Origin: Liolophura sinensis
Lineage: Eukaryota; Mollusca; Polyplacophora; Chitonida; Chitonidae
DNA: 64,000 bases
NCBI RefSeq assembly: GCF_032854445.1
Contig: NC_088295.1
Location: 22,245,385 to 22,309,384 of the forward strand
Direction of reading: 5' to 3'
This document shows positions 1 through 11,100 of the stretch, piece after piece. The notes beneath the pieces are model-generated. The model did not search any database and was not told the DNA's origin. It saw only the letters and a list, made by a program, of their open reading frames with translations. Numbering within the stretch: position 1 is the stretch's first letter; each line of letters starts with the position of its first letter. The translations under genes and the position numbers were made by a program.

Positions 1-1838
1 ATACTAAAGCTATATAATGTGTGTACATGTACAATACACATGATTAAAACTTATATGTACGTGTAAGTCCTGCAGTACAAAGAACCAAACTGTACTCATG
101 TATATTTCTGCTCACATCATTACACATAATGGAATGAGGAAGCATGACATGCATTTATACAGGTACAAGCATGATAACAGATGGTACATAGCAACACACT
201 TCCCTCAGCTGGAACGTTTGGGGAGATTAAGGGAAATTCCCAACCACAACAGCAAGGAGTGACTGGTGCAGTACCATGAACACCATCGCAGCAAAAATTT
301 CAAGCACACTATCCATTACAGGTATTAGTGTCGTTTAGTTCATTTCTTGTTTAACACAAAAATAAAATGAAATATAAATTTTGACTTTTGGTGTGATCTT
401 TTGGGGTGGGGGGCATGGATGAGCTGAAGTCCTAGCTAAATAATTAGCAACAACTGGATTCAAGCACGATTCCTTGAAAATCAGTAATGACAGAAAACTG
501 TGGCACTTGATAATCAACGGAAGATTTTTTAGTATGCACATATTATATACATGTACATGAATGAACCATGGAATGTTTGGCTCTTGTCAAAAGTAAAACC
601 ATCCCTTCATTAACTCTCTATGTTTATATCATCGCAGTCAGAGATCACAATTGACAATGCAATTTTGCTAGCTTTATAGGAAACCAGACAGAAACTACTG
701 CCGCTTTCTAACAGGCATAAACTTCCTCATACTGATGAAGACAGAAGTTTATTACGATGTCATTTCTAATTATGATGTGCTTTTATCGAAATGAACAGGC
801 AATGTGACCTAAGTTTTGTTGTTGTTTTTCCACTAATTTCTATCATGTCTACTCTGACTCAAAATGACCCTTTCCCTTACCTTTAACAAGTCAATATGCA
901 AGGACTTATATTTTGCGCTAGCACTTCTTGTACGTCTACTGTGAAACAAATTTATTCCATATAGCACATACTTGTCACTACAGCCACATCCCATGTTGTT
1001 TTGAACTCCTTTCAGCATCAGTAACTAAGATGCCAGCCGTATGATCTGACTGGACCATTAATCATGCATATTTATGAAGAAAAGTTCAAGGCTTTGAAGA
1101 GTTAACATGGCTCAGTAAATCAAGGTAGATAATGTTGGACAGCACAAGATTGATTACATGAAGATGGGCAAAAGTGGAGTATTTTGTAAGTCCTTTCAGC
1201 AATCCGGGAATACTCTTCGAGAAGACAATGAAGTTCACTTATTCTGATAAACCTCCTGTGGAAAGCTGGATGACTTAGATTTAAGCACTCAACATTTTAT
1301 TTATGGTCAAGGACAACAGTTTTTAGAGAGCGTTAATGCCTTGGACCACTGAGCTGGAAGATGTTCAGACACCTGGGGCACATTTTAAAATGGTGTCGCC
1401 ACATTATGTCAAACGCATTTACTATAAAGACGTACCTCTTCACTATATCTTCTCAATGAAGTTACACCAGGCATAATTTCCAACTGTTTTGAAAAACAGG
1501 CACAGGTGTAGAATCAACATGTATGATGTGAAATCTATGATTATCTTTGCTAGATATGCCATACTTACAACAACTTATTAGATAATACAATAGACCAGGC
1601 AGAAATCTTATTTTTAATGTAATAGCCTCTACCGTTATGATACAAACAAAGCCTGGAAATACACCAAATTAAAAATTATTATTTCTAGACTAGAAATTCA
1701 GCTCAATGTTTTGTAATCATGAATATTACTTGTATGTACATATAGTACCACAAATTGTGATACGGAGTTCTAAAGCAGTATATATTCATGAAATCCAACC
1801 TAAAAATAGTCTCCATGTAAGAAGACATTTAAAAGTAA
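1..1838. other. AT-rich non-coding DNA
   Basis: No exon-like segment with coherent splice sites or family similarity is visible on either strand. The open frames here are short and AT-biased. It may be intergenic, or intron/3' UTR of the possible minus-strand gene whose candidate first exon is at 7256-7271; the sequence does not decide between these. Confidence 0.5.
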
Positions 1839-2641
1839 AGGGCTTAGTGTCCAGATTTGTCATTTACTCATAATTAGCTATCCAAGTAAATATTGCTAAA
1901 CTGAGCTTAAAAAAATTCTTTAAAAAGGGTACATCAATTAATTTTGTATCCGCAAAACATACATCTAGCTGTACCTGCTCTTGTCATTTTTCATCTGAAA
2001 GGTAAGAGAAGAATACAGCTAGCTGGACTTGAAAGATTTGGCTACTGTGGCAGTCACAGTCAACTAGTACCTCAAGCTCAACTAAACTTAAAACAAGCTG
2101 ATAGCAAATTTCTGTATACTAATGCCGATGTCCACATTTATATTGTACATGACTATACAGGCATACATGTAGGCTATTCCAGAATGCCAACAATAACCTG
2201 CAGTCATTGCCAGTGCAATTGGAAATGCCTTGAAAAAACATCAAATTCTATGTCTGTAAATTAAGAATCTGAAGTGTGGCCAGAGATGCCAATGTAATAA
2301 ATTGGAACTTCAATGTTGTCTTTATGGTTCAAATAGATACAGCACTATATTTGCTTCTGTGTAGTTTGAATCCATCTCGAAAATGACACCATCTTGATAT
2401 GAATTCCCAGGTTATTTAGGCCAGCTAGACTTGAGTTGCCATCTATGATGTCACCTGCTGAGCTATAGCAGGCGGCAGGCTGGATTTCAGCTGTGGCAGT
2501 AAATCTATGGTTTTGGGCAATTTTAAGTCATTATTACGTCTCTCAGAAGCCCTCTCGCTAACATACTGTTTAAACAGGTTATGTATAATCTTTACAATTA
2601 GGACTACTAGCTAAATCTGGAGTTTTCTGGACACTAAACCT
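1839..2641 (+). mobile_element. TTAA-flanked DNA transposon copy (non-autonomous, Kolobok-like)
   Basis: About 803 bp bounded by imperfect terminal inverted repeats. The left end reads AGGGCTTAGTGTCCAGA and the right end, reverse-complemented, AGGTTTAGTGTCCAGA. The right flank is TTAA (2642-2645); the left flank is GTAA (1835-1838), a one-base decay of TTAA. The right ~310 bp (about 2335-2641) closely matches 47218-47507, and the left ~60 bp matches 46179-46240, so this belongs to the same family as the element at 46179-47507. No transposase is recognisable inside; the 106-codon open frame at 1944-2264 looks fortuitous. TTAA target sites are known for piggyBac and Kolobok; the Kolobok assignment comes from the THAP remnant in the sister copy. 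Confidence 0.65.
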
Positions 2642-5600
2642 TTAAGGTGAACCTTCTAAGTGTTCAGCTTTGAGAGTAAAATAGTAAATTACATTCACCA
2701 CATTTTCATAATGCAACAGCACATGTACAAACAAACCAACATCATTCCAAAATGACACCCCCATCTGTGTGATTAAGCTACAGACTTTATTTTGTCAATC
2801 CATTCAAGCTAATTCTCTACAACTTGCATAAATGTTTAATGAATTCACCCTAAAAAGGTGCATTCCTGGAGGCAAAATGAAGCCCGATATTACTAGTGAG
2901 TTCCTACATTATACTTTGATGATATCATCTATAATCCATACAAACCCAATAACGCCTATCTATTAAAAACCAATTGAATAGAGCTATCAGGCAAAATCAG
3001 CAACTTAGATCATACACAGTAAATTAAAACAGTTTTCATTCCCATCTAGTTCTTTTCATAGGTTTTCAAATGTTAAGTAAAAACGTTTCAGATTTTTTCT
3101 CACCATAATAAGTTTTGCATTGTTTTATTATGCCTTAATGTCTGTATCACAGCAGAATATACAACATTAAGAATTAACAAATTTTTAATAAGTTTCACGG
3201 CAGTGATAGAAAAAATAATAGGCTAAAGTTAAGCAATACAACATTTATCCATATATATGTACCTGAGAAATGAAAATTAAATAAAATTCCCTTTACAATT
3301 ACACAGTTCTATTCTTACACTACTTTGACAACCTGTCTGGCTAGATCAATTTATACAACCATAAAAATAAAAACATTCATGTTCAGATCAACTATTTTGA
3401 TAACACCTCACGGCAAAGTTAGAAGCCAATACAAAGAAGCCAAACTCTGCCGATAAACTCTTAGGCGTCACCCGAGTTGTTTTGTCAGTTGTTAGGCAGG
3501 TGGGAGAGGGCCAAGGTAAACATTTGTGACATAGGACATTCCCCTCTGCACCAGTCCACACATACCAGACATTCACTGCAACTACTCAGACATAAGACTG
3601 CTAGTTAATAGTTTGCAAATCCTCTGTTGGTACAATGATGAAAGATAACAACAGCCCTTTCACACTGTGTCTAACACCTGGACACTAAGCAGACCAAACT
3701 ATAGTGACAATGGTACATGTATGCTAATCATATTCAGATAATGTTTTTCCCTTGTTTTTTAACTGAATTTGATTCTAACATAATTTTTAAGTGGTCAGAA
3801 GTGAAATGTAGCTTGTAAATGATGATTGTAAACATGAACAGGCCTACATATACATGCAAGTTTGTCTTACTGCAAGGCATGACATTACCTGTTCACTTTT
3901 ACAGTGGGCATGTAGACTTGTGAAATCAAGCAAAATGATGTTATTATTACAAAGGTGCAAAACACCAAACTGGATGACCAGCAGCTGATAAATATGCCTC
4001 CAAAGATGCATATATGTCTTAGTCTATACTATGTATAGAAAAGTTGAATTTTACCCCAAGGCAAAAAATGTTAAATGTGCATATATAACGATGCAATCTG
4101 ACACTTGAGGAAACACCTCAAACAAAATTACATAAACTGACTTTCATTTCCTTGCGGGTTTAACACGTTATATACATGAACATAGTCAACAAGTTAGTCT
4201 TGACTGGAATTTGACAAGAGCACTTCAGAACCTGATGGGGTATACAGATTTCTTCCTGGAAGCAGGCATTACAATGGTTGTAATTTCCACCAATACTAAT
4301 GAGGGCTTGAAAATCTAGTCCAATCACACGGCACTGACTAGCTTTCACATCAGAAAGGGCAGGAACAAACTGTTAAAGCTTATCTAATTAAAATTTCAGT
4401 TATTGGACAGCTGTAGGTCACATGGTCCGTGCCTGACAAGCTGTGGCTGTGAAGGCTAGGCCCGGGCAGCTGACATCTCTAGGTACCTGGGTAACTGCTC
4501 TCCACATCAGCCCTCAGCCCCTCTCACTACTCAGCCTAATCTCTCACCAGCTCAGACAACACATGCATGCATGGCCACCTCAACTGCCACTGATGGCTCA
4601 CTCAACTTGTGCACACAACCTTACATGACCTGTATGCATACATATATGTCATGCTAAGTTGTCTACACATGCAGTACTTATACGCACTTTAAAGTTTTAT
4701 TTTTTTTAGCCAAACTCTATACTCATGTTAAAAAAGTTGTTGAAACAAAACCAAAAATATTTAAGCCTGCAAAACTGGGACAATTTAGAATGCTGAAAGC
4801 CTTTTTTTTTTTTTTTTTTCAAGTTTACAAGCCTGGCGATTGATGTTGCAGATTACAAGTACGCCCTTGATTGTACATGTGTGCATGTATATATCCACTG
4901 AGATGCTGCAGTAAGCACACCCATGGTTGCATAGTCACAGAGCAGTGAACGCAGATATGAGCATGCCATGATCACATGTCACTTTTAAGTATTTCTGGGG
5001 ACTGAGGTGTTTAACATTCCATCGACAGAACAGGCAACCCACATGATATTGCCAAAATACATGGTCAAGGATACTTTGATTCATACTAAACCCAGTTACA
5101 AGAGGATCTGTGAAATGATGCATATGCATGAGTGTCTGAGTTGACTGGTAACAATATAAACACTGGGCCATACAGCTTCCTGCTAGATATAGACTGAGGT
5201 CCCTGGATATCACCACCATAGCATAGCCTGGCCTACACAGACATATGGGAGATAACTCTGGACACATAACAGGTGTTACTTCTTTACTGTATAAGCGAAG
5301 TGCTACAGCAATTCAATTTGGATACAATAATCAAGTGCAATACATGGGTCAAACATACATGCACACTTACAATGTAATTCTTTTCCCCATAAAATAAGTG
5401 AATTCAGACTAATTTTCTAATACCTAAAAATGTAACTGTTAACAAACATAATTACATGTATATGCTGGTTATCCTTTCATAACATGTAATACCTGAAAAT
5501 CGTTTCTTAACCATACGCTGGTTATCCTGTATATTCAGTGAACGAGAACGTGAAAGCATCACGTCATGCACGCATAAACTGATCATTCATTGAAAAAAAT

Positions 5601-5787
5601 TCTGAGGTTAGATTTAAAATGAAACTAGTAGACAAAACACAAACGCTCCCATACATACAGTATATGGAGAGAGTGACATATGTACCAGTAAGTTAGAAAT
5701 GCAGCACTCTTAAATTTTCACAGCATTCTCATCACATACCAGTTAGGCATCAGTAATAATAAGTGTCATGATTCCAGCCCAACCCAT
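2642..5787. other. Non-coding DNA, no recognised gene
   Basis: AT-rich sequence without convincing exons. It includes a run of about 19 T at 4802-4820. Short open frames on both strands (for example 3388-3576 and 4935-5267, minus) resemble no family I know and have no supporting splice structure. Confidence 0.5.
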
Positions 5788-5941
5788 TCAAGAATAATTA
5801 TTTATTTATTTATTTGATTGGTGTTTTACACCATACTCAAGAATATTTTACTTACATGACGGCGGCCAGCATTAAGGGGGAGGAAACCCATGACCATCCG
5901 CAGGTTGCTGGAAGACCTTCCCACATATGGTCAAGAATAAT
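5788..5941 (-). mobile_element. Truncated SINE with 11-bp target-site duplication
   Basis: A 132-bp insert (5799-5930) flanked by identical direct repeats TCAAGAATAAT at 5788-5798 and 5931-5941. It reads in reverse: an ATTT-type tail, then the 'ggtgttttacaccatactc' segment, then the conserved body 'gaccatccgcaggttgctgg'. The same body and tail recur in forward orientation at 13981, 29943, 35336 and 53395. The tRNA-like head is missing, so this is a 5'-truncated copy. The intact duplication indicates insertion by target-primed reverse transcription. Confidence 0.8.
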
Positions 5942-7255
5942 ACATATGTGCATTAAGTAACACAAAAGCATTCGAAGACAATGCACATTTCATACACAAC
6001 CATGGGTTTTACAGATAAAATTGTGTCAATCCTCTTACTTAATGGAGGGATTAAGAAACATTTCCTTTCTGAACTTTCTAACTAAATATACTTCATATGC
6101 AGCTATCTTAAATTAATAAGGTAGCTCTGCATGTGCAGAATTAAATATAAGCATCTGAAAGCAAATTACATGTACTTATAGCTTGCAAAACCATGTTTTC
6201 TGCACTTTTCTGTGATACGTACAAACTCCTACATATTCAGCAACAGGGCAGATTGTTTCCGAGCTGTCACTCAAAAATATGCATGCAATATCAATATTGT
6301 TGGAAATACGTCAACCAGATGATGCACACATTGGTTATGCATGTTCAATCTTTCTATGACTTCATAACATCATCAATGCTTTTGCTGAGAATGGAATGAA
6401 ATCTAAGCATCTATTTTACACAAAATTTGCTGAATGGCCTTCTATATCCATAGACGATAAAGGTAATTAATTTTCAGATCAAAATGAAACTACTATGGAA
6501 ATTATTACATAAAAACAGAAAATCGCAATATGCTGAGGGGGACATTTTCTGAAAGTGCATAAGTCAGCTATTTCAGGAAAAAACAGAAAGTTCAGTTTGA
6601 AATGCTTAAACCAAAAAGTTACGAGCATTCTCAACTTTGCCAGCTAAGTGATATAGATCCGATACTCTACTCTGTATATACAAATGAACCCTTGTCTTGT
6701 GTGACCTACAGTCCTACATATAGGAATGGACAGACAAATACGCGCCATGGCCCTCTCACAGATCTCTTTACAATTAAATCACGAAGGCTAATCAACTGCA
6801 GTTTAGTGGTAATTTGAGGAGCAAACACAGAATAATCCATCACAATTATGTCCTTCGAAACTGCTCATTTATGCCACACTGCAGCACACTACAAACAACC
6901 TTTCTAAGATTAATGCATGGATATGCATTTTACTTTCTTAGATATCATGTTGTAGGAATCGAAACCTACCTTTTGCATGTTCTCAACTATTCGTAGTACG
7001 TTAACTATGGTAACTCATTCAATCACAAACACACGTCAAAATCAGGTCATGGTAAACTACACAGCTACATGCACCTGAACAAAGTATGACGTTACAGACA
7101 TTAAAGTCAGCCCCAATATACTGTGCATACCGCCACTTCACCACTGAGCAACTGATGGCTTAGTTTTACTGTATAAACTTTAAAAAGTCCCTGAGGAGTA
7201 AACTTAACACCAAAAAGTTCTGCAAATGCAACAGAAGTTAGGATGAAATGCTCAC
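5942..7255. other. Non-coding DNA, no recognised gene
   Basis: No supported exon. If the candidate minus-strand exon at 7256-7271 is real, this would be its first intron. Confidence 0.45.
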
Positions 7256-7271
7256 CTGAGCTTCCTGCCAT
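7256..7271 (-). CDS. Candidate first coding exon of a divergent gene
   Basis: On the minus strand an ATG in good context (A at -3, G at +4) at 7271-7269 starts the peptide MAGSS plus one base. It is followed at once by a consensus donor (GTGAGC, starting at 7255). The frame stays open about 140 bases upstream, from an in-frame stop near 7410, with no earlier ATG, so upstream sequence would be 5' leader. The ATG lies about 710 bp from the TTYH start and points away from it, a common bidirectional-promoter arrangement. I cannot identify the protein or find exon 2. It could equally be chance. Confidence 0.3.
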
Positions 7272-7539
7272 GATACGGTAAAAAAAGTAGGACGATCGTT
7301 CAAACTTGGCTGCAGGGACTTGGGCTAAGCCTCCACAACTGGCCAAGCCAGCTCGATTATGGCGCAAAACTTCACTAATTTCCAAGCGATCTTCGTTATT
7401 ACCACTGTTTTTCAGTCATTAGAGGATGCTATCCACTATTTGCTATCTTACAATGATGCTGCAAGTTTCTTTTCTGCATAAGTATCACCTTAGCTGAAAG
7501 AATCTCCCCCGTGACTCACTGCCATTGAAGGTTGCATTC

Positions 7540-7632
7540 ATGGCGCAGGAAGTAGGCGCCGTGTCATTTCACGAATCAATGGTGGAACGAAGGGGAAACC
7601 CTGTGCTTCTGACGTCACAGCATGACTCATAA
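7540..7632 (+). CDS. Upstream ORF 1 in the TTYH leader region (30 codons)
   Basis: Opens with ATGGCG in fair context (T at -3, G at +4) and closes at TAA 7630-7632. It contains the CRE at 7610-7617. Whether it is transcribed depends on where the TTYH promoter starts. It could act as a translational brake, or be incidental promoter sequence. Confidence 0.3.
   Translation: MAQEVGAVSFHESMVERRGNPVLLTSQHDS
7610..7617. promoter_or_regulatory. Full palindromic CRE (TGACGTCA)
   Basis: Perfect 8-bp cAMP-response element, 365 bp upstream of the TTYH start codon and about 340 bp from the candidate divergent ATG. Known binding family: CREB/ATF. Function here is inferred from position only. Confidence 0.5.
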
Positions 7633-7817
7633 AACCATCCAGACATTCCCTTTATTCAGATGTCCTTGAATGCAAATCTGCAGATTTTATTCCATGCGTT
7701 GCAAACGATGACCCTGACCATTCATGTCTAAGCAGACGGAGCTACCAAAATCTGTCATAAATTCACATGTTCTGTGCAGGGTTCGTAAAATATGCTAAAG
7801 CAGCCATATTCATGAGC

Positions 7818-7823
7818 CACGTG
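7818..7823. promoter_or_regulatory. E-box CACGTG next to a YY1-like AAAATGGCG
   Basis: A palindromic CACGTG E-box lies 8 bp before AAAATGGCG (7830-7838), which matches the YY1 core often found at animal transcription starts. The two sit 145-165 bp ahead of the TTYH ATG, so this is a plausible core promoter. No TATA box is evident. Confidence 0.4.
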
Positions 7824-7831
7824 ACTTCAAA

Positions 7832-7885
7832 ATGGCGTCAAATATTTCTCGTCAAAGAAGTTCATCTGCTCGTACTTTCGATTAG
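7832..7885 (+). CDS. Upstream ORF 2 (17 codons)
   Basis: ATGGCG with A at -3 and G at +4 (strong context), stop TAG 7883-7885. It overlaps the YY1-like element, so it may be a promoter site rather than translated leader. Confidence 0.35.
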   Translation: MASNISRQRSSSARTFD

Positions 7886-7891
7886 GAATCA

Positions 7892-7972
7892 ATGGTTGTT
7901 CCAGTAGAGGGGAAGCCTGTTATATGCTCAGTTTATTCTGCATTCCACTTACTAAACTGCTGGAGTGGTTAA
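7892..7972 (+). CDS. Upstream ORF 3 (26 codons)
   Basis: ATG at 7892, stop TAA 7970-7972, ending 9 bp before the TTYH start. Its beginning repeats part of uORF 1: both contain GAATCAATGGT followed by a G-rich stretch and CCTGT. If the mRNA starts upstream of 7890, reinitiation or leaky scanning would be needed to reach the main ATG. Confidence 0.35.
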   Translation: MVVPVEGKPVICSVYSAFHLLNCWSG

Positions 7973-7981
7973 AAGGACGTC

Positions 7982-8110
7982 ATGTCTATATTTACCACGC
8001 AGTACGTCGTGCCTAAACTGGCCGAGTGGTTTCACAGTTTTCCCCACATCAATTTGACATTTCAGTTGGCCAATTCCACATTTGAACCAAAGGACGCCAG
8101 TTATCAAGAG
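7982..8110 (+). CDS. TTYH: TTYH exon 1: extracellular N-terminus
   Basis: 43 codons ending at Gln-Glu, donor GTTTGT. Encodes the short N-terminal segment before TM1, including an NST glycosylation sequon. The resemblance to vertebrate 'FAP.E..YQ' just before TM1 fixes the start codon. Confidence 0.9.
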
Positions 8111-11100
8111 GTTTGTATTATGGTGATCACTAGTAAATGGTCTTTATTTTCACTGCATTTCAGATCCCTTCTTACAAAACATTAAGAACCACAGTGTAAT
8201 GACAGCTTTCTATTTTGGTTTTGATTATTGATAAAACCATGAGAGCTTGAGACTACATGTATCACTATCATTGTATGATGCAGATGTAGCCCTGTAGGTC
8301 TGAAGACAGTGTCGTGCCATTGGCATTAAAAACTATTATGCCTCTTCTCACAATGGGCTCAGAGTTTTTTCGAAGGTAATTTGGACTGTTGTAAAACGTA
8401 GCTTTCTTCGTGACTTTTTATGTCAGTTTATTCATGCATCCCTGAATGATGCTAGTTGATCAAAGTATCCGCAAGTACAGAGGAGACCCTTTTTAAATAT
8501 TGTGTGTGACAAAAAAACATTTCATACATGCGCATTCGCATGTAGCCTAACCCATAATTACCATATTCATGTGTCTTAAATACTTAAGCATGTCAGAAAC
8601 ACAGTCACATCAATCAAATGTTCTAGTGATATAGACGTCTGACTATGGACTCAGCTAGTTTGAGATTGCACTGACATGAGGTTGGGCAAAATTTTGATTG
8701 GCGAAGGATGGCCCCAAACCAACATCAAAGCACACTCTGTTTTAAACTTGATGAAGTCAAATACTTCTCCACAACATTAGTTGTGCAGTCACACATTTGT
8801 CTCAACTTTTGGTCTGCTGATTATCAAAAGTGCAACATTCATCAGTTATTTTCAAGGCCACATTATTAAAGATTCTTGATCAGAGTGACCCACTGACAGT
8901 TTTGCCAGTCTCGAAATATTTGACAAGGGCAGGTGCATGTAACTGCACCAGGTTTATAAATGGGAGCTCGCACTGATATGTTGTTGATGTAGAGTCATCC
9001 TTGGCTGAGCAAAACTTGGCCAAACCTTACACCAGATCAGTTTCAGACTACAGATCCACCATACTGTCTGACAGGAAGTTCAATAGATTTGTATAAGTTT
9101 TAAGAGAACCCTGTATGGCTTATACCTGTCTCTCAATCTGTGAGACGTTTGATTTTCAATGTGTACAGTTTCCTGACATTTGGACAAGTTTGCATGCTCT
9201 TTGTCGGGTAGATAAATTAGTCCTTCATAAAGTTTAAGCTTACAATCAAAAAAGGCTGTTGTAAATGGGTTGCTGCATGTGTTGATTGCTAACACAGTTC
9301 ATTGTGGAAATCGTATTCTCGTTAACCTCAGCTTAACAAATTTGAAATCCGTGTAAAACATCAAACCACTGACTGACAAACCACTGTTCATTTACACGTA
9401 TATTACAGCTTGTTTACAATGATGTCACCCTGGCAGCCACATTTTATGATGAGCCATACCTGTCCGCATCAAGCAGCTGTTATCATTGCGGGATAACGGA
9501 AACAATGTTGATTTCAGATTAGGCTAGCCATAAAATCATCAGTAGGTTAAGCCGGTTTGCCGCGGCCTGTCAGATCCTTTTCATTTTTGTATGTTGTGGA
9601 TCTGATCTCTAACCTAATGTTAGTATACATGTAACTTTTCAGACAGTATACACTTCTTCCAACAATTTGGAGTGATATTTACTGAAATTCCGTAATTTGT
9701 GTTATACTTTGGTTTTGATTTGAGTAGCGAATACATATCTTTTGCCAATATCTCTGGTACATGTATAGCGTGCTGAAAGATACTATTGATATTCTGAATT
9801 TCTACATTCCTACACTCTCATTTTTCATGGGGCCTTGGTGATGGTTAACTTGTGGGGCAGTTTTTTGAAGTCTGATGTTAATTGATGACTTTTTCTTGCT
9901 CCACCATTCTGGTGTATACACATGGGAAAGTTTGTCAGTAGTTTGCTAAAATTTGATGGTTTACTCCAGCCACTCAGTCATTAAATTGACTGCTGCCCGA
10001 CATAACAAAAAGAAAAACATTCTTGGGTAGCAAGGTGTTTAACAAAACTCACCGAGACAGAGATGAGTCATTGTTTAATTTATAGGATAGAGAATCTTCA
10101 CTGATTGGCTGATGTGGGAGATGGGCGGATCAAGACTGTATTCCTAGTCTAAGCTGAATTTTGGCACTAAAGGTGCATTTATTCAAGCCTGACCAAGTTG
10201 GTATACTTTAACCAAGAAAATCATATCTCATTGTTATCCAATCAGCTTTGATCCTGTATCACTAAGTACTCTTTTGTATTGTTGAAGCTTCTGCTGGATT
10301 GTTATATTAAAATATAGTCATGGACGTTTCTATAATTACATGAATACAGCAGGCGAAGATTAGAATTTATGCAGTTAATGCTAAATATCTAGGTGTTTTA
10401 ATATTTCAGGGTAACATACTTAATACGTGTGTTTGCTTTTTTATTCTAGTCATTAGGATTCTTGGTGGCTCTTCCTGTGTTGTGGCTGGTCCTGACTTTC
10501 CTGATTTTCACCATATATTTCTGTGTGCGATGTTGTCGGAAAGAGGAACCTCGAAAAAAAGCCAAAAAAGTGACATGTCTGCAGATAACCATGTTTGTGT
10601 TTGTTGTGCTGACTTGGTAAGTTGCCCAAGGCCAATCCTTAATCTGACACATCCCAGATCAAATTGTATACATGGGGTACAGCCAAGCCTTTAATGCTGA
10701 CTGTGTTTCAATGGAAATAAAATGTTAAACAGCAGTGTTTGTTCATGTACTGGTATCAGTGACAGGCCCACATTCGTTGAACTCAAAACCATGACTACCT
10801 GATTTGGTAATGTTTATACTGTGATCTATAAAAGTATGTTATTTATGTATTTACACATGTAATTTTTACATAATTAATATGGAGACATAAACTAAACAGG
10901 AGTGTTTTAATATGACATTGAGCAGAGAATCAGTAAAGCATTGGGTCAAGTGCAGTCATTTGACACGCAGTGACATCCATAGATCATCCAGATCGGTTTA
11001 TTTGAGACGTCCGTTCTGCTGAAACTTATTGTTTTCCAAAGCATGCTTTTCTTGATTATAAAAGGAAACATTGACGCCTCTACACCACCTACATGTATTC

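Noticed and set aside
1944-2264. 106-codon frame inside the left transposon copy
   Set aside because: Low-complexity composition, not a transposase or THAP pattern, and inside a non-autonomous element.
3388-3576. Minus-strand frame with Cys pairs, considered as a zinc-binding exon of a divergent gene
   Set aside because: No donor/acceptor arrangement or recognised motif supports it.
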